Below the pieces are notes generated by a model. That model had not been told where the DNA came from and did not search any database. It was given only the letters and a program-made list of their open reading frames with translations. This document shows positions 32,546 through 40,932 of a stretch of 64,000 nt of DNA, in pieces. Both the position numbers and the translations under genes were made by a program. The stretch is taken from NCBI RefSeq assembly GCF_900156425.1, contig NZ_FTNO01000001.1, positions 1,612,001 through 1,676,000 of the forward strand, given 5' to 3'. This stretch comes from Haladaptatus litoreus. GTDB lineage: Archaea; Halobacteriota; Halobacteria; Halobacteriales; Haladaptataceae. Position 1 is the stretch's first letter. Every line of letters begins with the position of its first letter.

Positions 32546-33622
32546 TTACTGCTCCACCGATTCCGGCGTTCCGACGTAGCCCGGCGGTTGCACGTCAGCC
32601 TCGGATTCTGCGTGCGCGCGATCGCGTTTGAGCGCCCGGCGGGTGTCGGCGTTCAGTTCCACGATGTGACACAGCGGATTGCCGGGGTAGACCACGGGAT
32701 TTTCGAGGACACCCACGAGCAGACCGGTGAAGGGAGCTTCGACGTGTTCGTTTTCGGTTTTGAACGGGTTCGTGATGGTACAGATGGGTGTTCCCTCGTA
32801 GACGAGCGACCCCCTGTCGTAGTGCATCTCGACCAGTCCGCCCGCGTCCGCGCGGAGCCACGTCTTTTCCTTCTCGTCGTCGATGACGGTTCGCCAACCG
32901 GGCCATTTCACCGGGTCGTCTGGGTGGATGTTGTACTCCGCGAAGACGCTCATCACGCCTTCGAGCGCGCGGTCGATGAAATGGCGTTGGAAGCGGTGGG
33001 CTTCGCCCATCTCGATGGTGATGGTCGGCGCACCGCCCTCCGAAACTTCTCGGCGAAGCGTTCCGGACGGGCCGGTGGAGGAGATGATGACGTTCGAACC
33101 GAACGCTCGTGCGAGGCGGGCGGCCTCCGGGTCTTGCATGTCCGCCCGAACGTGGAGCATGTTCGTTCGTCCGCGCGTAGACGTGTGGAAGTCGATACCG
33201 AGGTCACACGGTTCGAGGAAGTTGCGATAAATCTGGTCGGCCATCCGCTTCGCGCTGGTGGAGTCCTCGCGCCCCGGGAACGAGCGATTCAGGTCGCGGT
33301 CGTAAATCGGGAGGTATCGCTGTTGGGCGAGAAATCCGGGGACGTTCAACACGGGGAGACAGACGATAGTTCCGTGCAGGTCGTCGTGATTCCAGTCGTG
33401 GGCGACTTCGCGGACGACTTCGATGCCGTTGAGTTCGTCGCCGTGGGCCGCCGCCGAGAGAAAAATCGTCGGGCCGGGATGTTCACCGTTGATGATGGTT
33501 ACGGGAATGCGTACCGGGTCGCCGAGATACGTCTCACTAATTCCGTACCGGATATTTTGCGTCTCGCCCGGCTCTACGATACCGCCATTGTACGTAAACG
33601 GTTCAGCCTCGTCCCCAGTCAT
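32546..33622 (-). CDS. Succinylglutamate desuccinylase/aspartoacylase family (AstE-like) hydrolase
   Basis: The 358-residue protein is an M14-type zinc amidohydrolase. The zinc ligands are in AAAHGDELNGIEV (H and E) and DFHTST, with the arginine/asparagine substrate motif YDRDLNRSFPG. A C-terminal beta domain with biotinyl-like folds follows (DAGGLVEMHYDRGSLVYEGTPI in part). The family removes acyl or aminoacyl groups by hydrolysing amides. The ATG at 33622 is supported by a TATA element 26 bases upstream; an ATG at 33706 would put that element inside the gene. It is divergent from the RimK-like gene, which suggests a linked ligation/hydrolysis function. Confidence 0.88.
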   Translation of the reverse strand: MTGDEAEPFTYNGGIVEPGETQNIRYGISETYLGDPVRIPVTIINGEHPGPTIFLSAAAHGDELNGIEVVREVAHDWNHDDLHGTIVCLPVLNVPGFLAQQRYLPIYDRDLNRSFPGREDSTSAKRMADQIYRNFLEPCDLGIDFHTSTRGRTNMLHVRADMQDPEAARLARAFGSNVIISSTGPSGTLRREVSEGGAPTITIEMGEAHRFQRHFIDRALEGVMSVFAEYNIHPDDPVKWPGWRTVIDDEKEKTWLRADAGGLVEMHYDRGSLVYEGTPICTITNPFKTENEHVEAPFTGLLVGVLENPVVYPGNPLCHIVELNADTRRALKRDRAHAESEADVQPPGYVGTPESVEQ

Positions 33623-33643
33623 GTACAGCACTCGGGGGTCACC

Positions 33644-33653
33644 GTATAAAAAC
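33644..33653 (-). promoter_or_regulatory. TATA element of AstE-like gene
   Basis: GTTTTTATAC on the minus strand is centred about 26 bases before the ATG at 33622, as in leaderless haloarchaeal promoters. Confidence 0.6.
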
Positions 33654-33757
33654 ATACTACAACACATGTCCATTGCCGAAACTATTATTGTGGGGTTAGT
33701 TGGCACTTCAAATCGACTGGGAACGATTTAAGACGGGACCCCCGAAATGTACTATCC

Positions 33758-35119
33758 ATGCCTGCCGACGGCTCACCTGTTCGCGTTGGGGTACTTAGTC
33801 TACACAACAGCAAGGAAACGAAAGCAATCTGCAACGCTGTCGAAGATCTCGGTCACAAGCCGGAGTGGCTTCGACACGAAAATACGGCGGTGGACATCAA
33901 CGACGGAGCGGTCACGCTCGAACCCGATATAGACATCGTTGCCAACCGTCTTCTCCTCTCGAACACCGAACAGCCATCAGAGGCTCTCGGGTTAGCGAAT
34001 ATCTACGACTCTCTCGTCCCGGTTCTCAATCGCCCGTGTGCAGTCATGACGGCGATTCACAAGTTCTCGACTGCCTCGCGGCTCGCCGACGCCGGTATCG
34101 CCGTTCCGGACGCACTTCTCGCGCTCGACACCGACCGACTGAACAACGGTCGCCCGGATTTCGGCGACGAGGCGGTGTACAAAACCGCAATCGGAACCCA
34201 CGGGGGCGGAACGTGGAAGGTCGGTGCGGACGAGATGGTCAATCCACGAGTCGGAGAACGACAAGCGTTCTTGCAGAAACTCATCGAGCGAGACGGGGAG
34301 CGACACCGCGACCTCCGCGTCTACGTCGTCGGTGACCAAATCATCGGGGCGATGAACCGCTACGCGCCGGAAAACGACTGGCGAACGAACGTCGCGCTCG
34401 GCGGCGACGTGGAGGACATGACCCACGAACTGCCGGACGAAGTCGTCGATATTGCTCGCCGAGCGACCGACGTCATCGGACTCGACTACGCCGGCGTTGA
34501 CCTCATCGAAGGCAGCGCCGGCTGGTACGTCCTCGAAGTGAACCCGACGGCGGGCTTCAAGGGACTGTACAAAGCCACTGGCCGAAGCGCGGCACCGTAC
34601 ATCGCGAAGGCCGCTATCGAAGCCGCAGGCGGCGAAGTCGACGACGACCGGGTCAACGAACTGTCCGCCACACTGGACGATTCGGTTCCCTCGTGCAAGC
34701 CCGTCAGCACTAGTCCCGACCCGACGGAAACCATCGTCATCGGCTACACCGAGGACGTGCTGGTGAGCGGAACCAGCGGTTCCGAAACCGTTCTCGCAAA
34801 ATCCGACACGGGCGCAACCCGGACGAGCATCGACACGAAGCTCGCGGCCCAAATCGGCGCAGGGCCAATCAAGAGCATGACACGAGTCAAATCCGGAAGC
34901 CGAAAATCCAGCAAGTCGCGCCCCGTCGTGGACGTCGTCGTCGGCGTCGGCGGCAACCGCCACACGGTCACCGCGAGTATCGAAGACCGGAGCCACATGG
35001 ACTACCCAGTGCTGCTGGGCCGCGACATCCTGAAACATTATCAGGTGGACGTGCGCCGCCGCGTGGACGGCGACGACGAAGTCGAGATGGAAGAGGAAGA
35101 AGAAGAGCGATTGGAGTAA
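33758..35119 (+). CDS. RimK-type ATP-grasp ligase fused to retropepsin-like (DUF785/RimB-like) domain
   Basis: The 453-residue protein has an ATP-grasp ligase domain over about residues 10-290, with YKTAIGTHGGGTWKV, DLRVYVVGDQIIGAMNRYA and VLEVNPTAGFKGL (metal and ATP-binding residues). After a linker of about 40 residues comes a small protease-like domain at about 325-435 with the aspartyl-protease motif AKSDTGATRTS and LLGRDIL, as in DUF785/RimB proteins. The end is a run of acidic residues. RimK-type enzymes add glutamate or other amino acids to peptides or small molecules. The fusion suggests the product or a peptide tag is both made and trimmed. An AstE-like hydrolase is encoded divergently 135 bases away. 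Confidence 0.87.
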   Translation: MPADGSPVRVGVLSLHNSKETKAICNAVEDLGHKPEWLRHENTAVDINDGAVTLEPDIDIVANRLLLSNTEQPSEALGLANIYDSLVPVLNRPCAVMTAIHKFSTASRLADAGIAVPDALLALDTDRLNNGRPDFGDEAVYKTAIGTHGGGTWKVGADEMVNPRVGERQAFLQKLIERDGERHRDLRVYVVGDQIIGAMNRYAPENDWRTNVALGGDVEDMTHELPDEVVDIARRATDVIGLDYAGVDLIEGSAGWYVLEVNPTAGFKGLYKATGRSAAPYIAKAAIEAAGGEVDDDRVNELSATLDDSVPSCKPVSTSPDPTETIVIGYTEDVLVSGTSGSETVLAKSDTGATRTSIDTKLAAQIGAGPIKSMTRVKSGSRKSSKSRPVVDVVVGVGGNRHTVTASIEDRSHMDYPVLLGRDILKHYQVDVRRRVDGDDEVEMEEEEEERLE

Positions 35120-35234
35120 CGAGCGACAGAAGACGAACTAGTCGGAATGGGTAGCGGATAGGCAAAGAAGGATAGAAACACCTTTTCTCGACTCGTCCCT
35201 ACCGACTGTCGAACGCGACGAGTGACACCTATCC

Positions 35235-35825
35235 ATGAACGACGATGCCCTCTCCACGCTCCGAACTGACCCGGTGATGGCCAGCCTGCTCGACAGACAC
35301 GACCCGCACACAGAGCGCAGTTGGAGCGAGTTCGAACGACTCTGTATTTCGATTATCAACCAGCAGCTCTCGACGGCGAGCGCGAAAGCCGTGAAAGAAC
35401 GGGTGTTCGACGTACTCGACCACGAAGTGACGCCCGAAACCGTGCTGGCCGCGAGCGAGGAAAAACTTCGGGATGCGGGTCTCTCGCGCACGAAAGTCGA
35501 ATACATCAAAAACTCGGCCCGCGCCTTCCAGCGCGACGACTACACGAAATCCGGATTGGCCGACTGCTCAGACGAGGAGGTCATTTCCCGACTCACCGAA
35601 ATCAAGGGCGTTGGCGACTGGACTGCCCGGATGTATCTCCTGTTCGTCCTCGAACGCGAGGACGTGCTTCCCCTCGGCGACCTCGCCGTCCGGCGCGGTA
35701 TCGAACAACTGTACGGCGACGGCGAGGAGATGACTCGCGCGGAAATGCGCGAAATCGCGGAGGCGTGGCGACCGTATCGGTCGCTGGCGACGCGATACAT
35801 CTGGGCGGAGTACGAGACGGACTGA
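35235..35825 (+). CDS. DNA-3-methyladenine glycosylase II-like (AlkA family) HhH-GPD protein
   Basis: The 196-residue protein is a compact HhH-GPD glycosylase. It has FERLCISIINQQLSTASAKAV, then the helix-hairpin-helix LTEIKGVGDWTARMYLLF and the catalytic aspartate in LPLGDLAVRRGI. It excises alkylated bases during base-excision repair. It lacks the N-terminal AlkA domain found in E. coli, as usual in archaea. Confidence 0.9.
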   Translation: MNDDALSTLRTDPVMASLLDRHDPHTERSWSEFERLCISIINQQLSTASAKAVKERVFDVLDHEVTPETVLAASEEKLRDAGLSRTKVEYIKNSARAFQRDDYTKSGLADCSDEEVISRLTEIKGVGDWTARMYLLFVLEREDVLPLGDLAVRRGIEQLYGDGEEMTRAEMREIAEAWRPYRSLATRYIWAEYETD

Positions 35826-35844
35826 GCTAGAATCGGGACAAAAA

Positions 35845-37092
35845 TCAGCGGTTCCCGCCCGCGAGCTTTTCGGCATCTGGAAGTACTCGAAGTCGGAGCA
35901 TCGCCAGCGTTCCGAGCGTGGGGCCGATTGCGAGCGACGCAAAGGCCCACCGCCAGCCGACGAAGGAGGCGACGAGTGGAATCGATTGAATCGAGACAGT
36001 CGTGAGCAAAAATCCGATTGCAGTTTGGAGAGTCAGCGCGGTTCCGACGTAACTTGGTTCGGCTAACTCCGTGATGCAGGTCGAAAACTGGGCCGAATCC
36101 GCGACGATGGCAAATCCCCAGACGAGGAGAAACGGAACTATTACGAAAAGGGACGACCCGAAAACGACTCCCGCCGAAATGCACGCGAAACCGCTGACCG
36201 CCATACTCGCGCTCGTGACCGCCGTGCGCCCGAGTCGGTCGGCGAGGACGCCAGCAGCCATCGCGCCGACCCCGCCGATTGCGATGGTGCAAAACGCGAG
36301 AATGGAGGTGAGTTCCGACGAGACTGCGGTTCCGTTCACTGCAAAGCTGGCGAGGAGGTACGTCGGAATCCACGTCCAGACGGCGTACAACTCCCACATG
36401 TGGCCGAAGTAGCCGCCATTCGCCAGCAACGACGCGCGGTCGGCCAGCAGTCGCCTGACGGCACGGGGGTCGAACGGAGCAGTCGGCGACTGATACGGAC
36501 CGTCGCCGACCAGCAAGACGAGCAATCCGCCAAGCACTGCGAGTCCCGCCGACCCATACAGCACGACTGCTGGTTGGCCGACACCGCCGATTCCTCGAAT
36601 CAGGTGTGGAAGCGCGGAACCGACCGTCAGCGCACCGACGAGAACGCCGATTGCGAACCCGCGATTCGTCCGGAACCACCCGGACATCATTTTCATTCCC
36701 GGTGGGTAGACACCCGCCAGCGCCATTCCAGTCACGAACCGGAGTGCGATTGCTGGAATGGGTGTTGTGACGACTCCGGCGATAGTAGCGGTCGCACCCG
36801 CGCCCAGCATTGCCGACCCGGCAACGAGATACCGTGGCCGGACGAGGTCGGGAAGCGTCAGCACGGCGGAAAGAAGTGCACCGACGACGAATCCCAATTG
36901 AACCGCGATGGTCAACCACGCGGTTTCGGTCGGCGTGAGATTCCACGCCATCGCAAGTTCCGGCGCGGATGCCGTCACGCTGAACCAGAGCGACATCACG
37001 AGCAGTTCGGCGACTGCGATTAGCAGGAGGGCGCGCCACTTCTGTGTTGTAACGGGCCGTTTTGCTGTCATTGGGTTCTCTTCTGTGTGCAT
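35845..37092 (-). CDS. MFS transporter
   Basis: The 415-residue protein has 12 predicted membrane helices and the MFS signature between helices 2 and 3 in altered form (TLPDLVRPRYLVAGSAMLGAG, in place of GxLaDrxGrR) and again after helix 8 (AAGVLADRLGRTAVTSASM, a clear GxxxDRxGR). It is related to MFS proteins of the CynX/NreB-like set but the substrate is unknown. An in-frame ATG at 37071 is an alternative start. It is convergent with the glycosylase gene, with ends 19 bases apart. Confidence 0.85.
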   Translation of the reverse strand: MHTEENPMTAKRPVTTQKWRALLLIAVAELLVMSLWFSVTASAPELAMAWNLTPTETAWLTIAVQLGFVVGALLSAVLTLPDLVRPRYLVAGSAMLGAGATATIAGVVTTPIPAIALRFVTGMALAGVYPPGMKMMSGWFRTNRGFAIGVLVGALTVGSALPHLIRGIGGVGQPAVVLYGSAGLAVLGGLLVLLVGDGPYQSPTAPFDPRAVRRLLADRASLLANGGYFGHMWELYAVWTWIPTYLLASFAVNGTAVSSELTSILAFCTIAIGGVGAMAAGVLADRLGRTAVTSASMAVSGFACISAGVVFGSSLFVIVPFLLVWGFAIVADSAQFSTCITELAEPSYVGTALTLQTAIGFLLTTVSIQSIPLVASFVGWRWAFASLAIGPTLGTLAMLRLRVLPDAEKLAGGNR

Positions 37093-37226
37093 TGGTCACA
37101 TTTCTGGGAATGTAGCGATAATGTGTTCCGAAACAAGATGTTCATAGTAGCATTGGAACAGTCATTCTCACTTTCACCACTACATCGAAACGGCTCGGTC
37201 GTAAGTAGTTGATTCCCCTTTGTCCA

Positions 37227-37625
37227 CTACGATTTGGAACCGATACCGACAACTCCGGGGAAGAACAGACGAACAGCGACAGTTGTTACTAAGACTGCGA
37301 CCAGTGCCGTCGTCACGATTGTCCAGGTTTCCGTAAGGGAGGTCCAGAAGAGATAGAAGGAGACGATAAACGAGGTCGTTATGAGAATCAAATCCTTCGA
37401 TTCGGTCCCACCTTTGAGTTCCTCACCTGTCACTAGTCGGATAACAACGACAACAATGGACATAGCGATAGCTGTGGCAATCACTATTCCAATATAATTC
37501 ATCAGTTGTGGTTCAAAATCGGGAGTGTACTGGATAATCAAACTCCAGCCAAGAAGACTAAAGAAGAGCCATATCGCTGTTCGGCCGAATTCTTCCCGTA
37601 CAACTCTCTCTGTATTTTGTGCCAT
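37227..37625 (-). CDS. Small membrane protein of unknown function
   Basis: The 132-residue protein has four hydrophobic segments (TAIWLFFSLLGWSLIIQY, a glycine-poor second helix, LILITTSFIVSFYLFW and a valine-rich last helix) and a short basic/acidic start. No family is recognised. The gene lies alone between the MFS transporter and subtilase genes. Confidence 0.65.
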   Translation of the reverse strand: MAQNTERVVREEFGRTAIWLFFSLLGWSLIIQYTPDFEPQLMNYIGIVIATAIAMSIVVVVIRLVTGEELKGGTESKDLILITTSFIVSFYLFWTSLTETWTIVTTALVAVLVTTVAVRLFFPGVVGIGSKS

Positions 37626-37741
37626 ACTGTGTCTTTTGGACAGATGCGAAGGATGTGAATAAAAGTTTTGTACAGGGTTACTAGTTCAGACGCACGCAAT
37701 CGATTCAACCGAACAAAAGAGTTGATTACCCGAGTGACCGG

Positions 37742-39088
37742 TTAGTTGTCGATGTCCGTCTCGACTGCCGCGCGGGTGTCGAGGTGACCCTTGCCGCTGT
37801 AGGTCGGTTGGCCGACATCCTCGGCGGTCGCTTCGAGGTGGTCGCGGAGTTGGGCCGGTGTCGCGTCGGGATTGACGCTCTTGACGAGTGCGGCGGTTGC
37901 TGAAACCTGCGGTGCGGCCATACTGGTTCCTGCTTTCCACCCGTGGGCTGGAACCATTCCGTCGTCGCCCCACTCAAAAATCGTGCTGAGAACCATGTCG
38001 TACTGCCAATTTTCACCCTCTGGTTCGGACGGGATGGCGTTGCCGCCGGGCGCGCTGATGTCGATAGCCTCCTCGCCGTAGTTCGTGTAGGGTGCTGGCG
38101 TCGTCGTCGGTTCGTCGATGTGGTTGAACGCGGCGTGGTAGTTCCGAATCCGTCGCCCGTTACCGGGGTCGTTCCAGCGGTAACCGATTGGGCCGGTTGC
38201 GCTGATGCTCATGACGTTGTCCGCCTCGTTCGGCAAGCTAATCACGTCGCCGTCGGTGTCGAGGTTGATGCCGTCGTTGCCTGCCGCCGCGACCATGAGC
38301 GTCCCCTGTTCGTTCGCGTAGTCCGTCGCGCGTTCGATGGACTCTCGAAGCAGTTCGGTGTCTGCGTTGTCTGGCAGTGGGTACGCACCGAGACTCATGT
38401 TGGCCACGTCGGATTCGATGTCGGCGCTGAACACCATCGCCGCGATGATGTCGCCGAAGGTGGCGAACGGACCGGTAAAGACCCGAAGCGCGACGAGGTC
38501 GGTTCCGGGTGCGGTGCCGAAGATTCCGCTCCCGTTGGTGTCGTCTCCTGCGATGATTCCGGAGACGTGGGTACCGTGGTCGCTGATAATCGGGTTGTAG
38601 TCGCCGCCGTCACCCGTGAAGTTCTTCGAGAGGTCGGTGTTGAGAACCCCAGCGAGGTCTGGATGCGTTTCCAAGGCACCGGAGTCGATGACTGACACAC
38701 GGGTTCCCTCACCGCGCGTGGTACCGTGAATGCCTGAAATTCCCTGCGCCTGTTTGTCCCACTGGAGTTGCGATAGTTTGTGCGGGCCGGGTTCGTCGCC
38801 ATCCCCGTTGTCTTCTATCTCGGCCTGATTGAGTTCCATCTCGACGTCTGTCGAGTAACGCGTGCCCTGTACCTGACTCTCATCGCCCTCGACAACCGCG
38901 ATGCCGAATTGGTCGAGTCGATGAACCACGGTGAGCCCCGAAAGCACGTCTTCCGACGCGCTTTCTAAGTCGACGATATACCTGTCTTCGGACGAACTCG
39001 CTGAAACCGACTGCGTCGTCAGTGCGAGACCGCTCAGTGCCACCCCTGCAGATTTCAAGAAAGAACGTCGTGTGGTATCTTTTGACAT
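37742..39088 (-). CDS. Tat-exported subtilisin-like serine protease (S8 family, halolysin-like)
   Basis: The 448-residue protein has a Tat signal (TRRSFLKSAG) and an inhibitor-like pro-region to about residue 110. The catalytic domain has the aspartate in VSVIDSGALETHPDL, the histidine in SDHGTHVSGIIAGD, the oxyanion asparagine in VAAAGNDG and the serine in GTSMAAPQVSATAAL. It is a folded, secreted protease active outside the cell. Unlike some halolysins it has no C-terminal extension after the catalytic domain. Confidence 0.93.
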   Translation of the reverse strand: MSKDTTRRSFLKSAGVALSGLALTTQSVSASSSEDRYIVDLESASEDVLSGLTVVHRLDQFGIAVVEGDESQVQGTRYSTDVEMELNQAEIEDNGDGDEPGPHKLSQLQWDKQAQGISGIHGTTRGEGTRVSVIDSGALETHPDLAGVLNTDLSKNFTGDGGDYNPIISDHGTHVSGIIAGDDTNGSGIFGTAPGTDLVALRVFTGPFATFGDIIAAMVFSADIESDVANMSLGAYPLPDNADTELLRESIERATDYANEQGTLMVAAAGNDGINLDTDGDVISLPNEADNVMSISATGPIGYRWNDPGNGRRIRNYHAAFNHIDEPTTTPAPYTNYGEEAIDISAPGGNAIPSEPEGENWQYDMVLSTIFEWGDDGMVPAHGWKAGTSMAAPQVSATAALVKSVNPDATPAQLRDHLEATAEDVGQPTYSGKGHLDTRAAVETDIDN

Positions 39089-39246
39089 TCACTTGCAGAT
39101 TTGTCCGACCGTATATCAGTTTTAACATGTTGAATAATTAATATAAAATAACGTTTGGAGGAGTTTATAACGAAATAGTCATAATTTCATTGGAATATTC
39201 GTCTTACTAACCAGTTTTCGGTTACCCACACCACGCGATAGAAAAA

Positions 39247-39594
39247 TTACGGGAGTTTTTCGACCTCGCCAGCGATGTCGAGGTATCTGTCGATTGGGTC
39301 GTTCGTGTCCTCACGCCGCACCTCGTCGCCGTCTCGTTCGATAATGCCGACTTCTTCCATCTTCGGCAGATGCTTGTGCCGTAGTTCGGTCAGGATACGC
39401 TCTCTGTCGTCCGAATCCCACTCCGCGATTCGACTGGCGAGTTCGTCTATCTCGACTTCGGACTCCTGCTTTCGAAGGTAGTAGAGCGCGTACCGACGGC
39501 GGTGGTCCGCGAGCAGTTCCATGAGGGTGTCAAGGTCGTCTGACCCAATGCTGTTCGTGCCTGTCCTCGGCAGGTCTGTCGAGTCAGAGCTCAT
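39247..39594 (-). CDS. DUF7344-type winged-helix regulator (soluble, single domain)
   Basis: The 115-residue protein has the family pattern MELLADHRRRYALYYLRKQ, ELASRIAEWDSDD and ILTELRHKHLPKMEEVGIIERDG, which forms a winged helix-turn-helix. It has no membrane segment, unlike the 17928 gene. The ATG at 39594 gives the typical disordered N-terminus of about 20 residues. It lies between the subtilase and acyl-CoA dehydrogenase genes; its target is unknown. Confidence 0.8.
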   Translation of the reverse strand: MSSDSTDLPRTGTNSIGSDDLDTLMELLADHRRRYALYYLRKQESEVEIDELASRIAEWDSDDRERILTELRHKHLPKMEEVGIIERDGDEVRREDTNDPIDRYLDIAGEVEKLP

Positions 39595-39662
39595 CGTCTG
39601 CGCAGTCGTCACATACCATAAAAAGAGCAACGCCTAAGCACTTAGGCAGTCGCCGGGCGAAG

Positions 39663-40817
39663 TTAGAACCCTTTGCCGAGGAGTTCGCGCGCGATGATGT
39701 TTTTCTGGATTTCCGTCGTTCCCTCGTAAATCTGGGTAATCTTCGCGTCGCGGTAGAATCGCTCCGCGTCGAAGTCGTTGACGTAGCCCGACCCGCCGTG
39801 AATCTGTACCGCTTCGTCGGCACATTCGACCGCGATGCGCGAGGAGAACTCTTTCGCCATCGACGCGAGCTGTGTCAGTTGGCCGTCCTCGTTCGCAACA
39901 CTCCACGCGGACTTGTACGTGAGGTTGCGCGCCGCCTCCGTCTTCGTGTGCATGTCGGCGAGTTTGTGCTGAATCGCTTGGAAGTCGCTGATGGAGCGAC
40001 CGAACTGCTCGCGCTCTTCCGCGTAGGAAAGCGCCTGCTCGCAGGCACCTTTGGCGATACCGACGCCCTGCGCCGCGACTGCGGTTCGGGTTTCGTCGAA
40101 GAACTGCATGAGCTGAAGGAAGCCCATACCGCGCGTGCCGACGAGGTTTTCCTCGGGAACGCGCACGTCGTCAAAGATGAGTTCAGCGGTGTCGCTCGCG
40201 CGGATACCGAGTTTGCCCGTAATCTTGTCGGCTTCGAAGCCGTCGCGGTCGGATTCCACGATAATTTGGGAGAAACCAGAGTAGCGGTCTTCGGCCTCCG
40301 GGTTGGTCTTGCACATCACGACGAAGAAGTCGCCGACGGTGCCGTTCGTAATCCACATCTTGTTGCCGTTTACGACCCACTCGTCGCCGTCTTTCTCGGC
40401 GGTCGTGGAGACGGACGAAACGTCGGAACCGGTGTCGGGTTCGCTGATGGCGGTACCCATGACGGCCTCACCCTCCGCGACCGGTGTGAGGTACTCGTTT
40501 TTCTGCTCTTCCGTCCCGAACTCGCGGATGGCGTCGCCACCGAACGCGGTGCTGGTGATACAGAGGCCGATACCTGCATCGACGGCGAACAGTTCTTCGA
40601 CGATGATTGCGACTTCGAGCGGCGAGTAGCCCGCGCCACCGTACTCGATTGGGATGTTCGCGCCGGTTAGTCCCATCTCGGCCGCTTTGTCGATGATTTC
40701 CCACGGATACTCCTCCTTCTGGTCGTACTCCTTGGCAATCGGGGCGACCTCGTTTTCCGCGAACTTGCGCACTTCGTCTCGAATGGCTTGCTGTTCTTTT
40801 GTCAGTTCGAAGTCCAT
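39663..40817 (-). CDS. Acyl-CoA dehydrogenase
   Basis: The 384-residue protein has the family order. The N-terminal helical domain includes LTKEQQAIRDEVRKFAENEVAP. The FAD-binding middle domain has VMGTAISEPDTGSDVSS and WITNGTVGD. The C-terminal domain ends IYEGTTEIQKNIIARELLGKGF, with the catalytic glutamate in YEGT. It oxidises acyl-CoA to trans-2-enoyl-CoA in beta-oxidation, and the hydratase/dehydrogenase for the next steps is encoded divergently next to it. The chain-length preference cannot be read. Confidence 0.93.
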   Translation of the reverse strand: MDFELTKEQQAIRDEVRKFAENEVAPIAKEYDQKEEYPWEIIDKAAEMGLTGANIPIEYGGAGYSPLEVAIIVEELFAVDAGIGLCITSTAFGGDAIREFGTEEQKNEYLTPVAEGEAVMGTAISEPDTGSDVSSVSTTAEKDGDEWVVNGNKMWITNGTVGDFFVVMCKTNPEAEDRYSGFSQIIVESDRDGFEADKITGKLGIRASDTAELIFDDVRVPEENLVGTRGMGFLQLMQFFDETRTAVAAQGVGIAKGACEQALSYAEEREQFGRSISDFQAIQHKLADMHTKTEAARNLTYKSAWSVANEDGQLTQLASMAKEFSSRIAVECADEAVQIHGGSGYVNDFDAERFYRDAKITQIYEGTTEIQKNIIARELLGKGF

Positions 40818-40874
40818 GGCAACGAGTTACGGGGCCATGGATAAATCGTTTTGTAACCGGATATAAACTGATTC

Positions 40875-40926
40875 AACGTTTATTGACTCAGAGAGAGAAA
40901 CGTTAAAACACCCTCATGTAGAGGGT
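40875..40926. promoter_or_regulatory. Divergent promoter region with paired AACGTT sites and a small hairpin
   Basis: Two copies of the palindrome AACGTT (40875-40880 and 40899-40904) lie between the divergent beta-oxidation genes. A six-base inverted repeat ACCCTC/GAGGGT (40910-40926) follows, just before the ATG at 40933. They may bind a regulator of fatty-acid genes. Confidence 0.4.
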
Positions 40927-40932
40927 ATTTGC

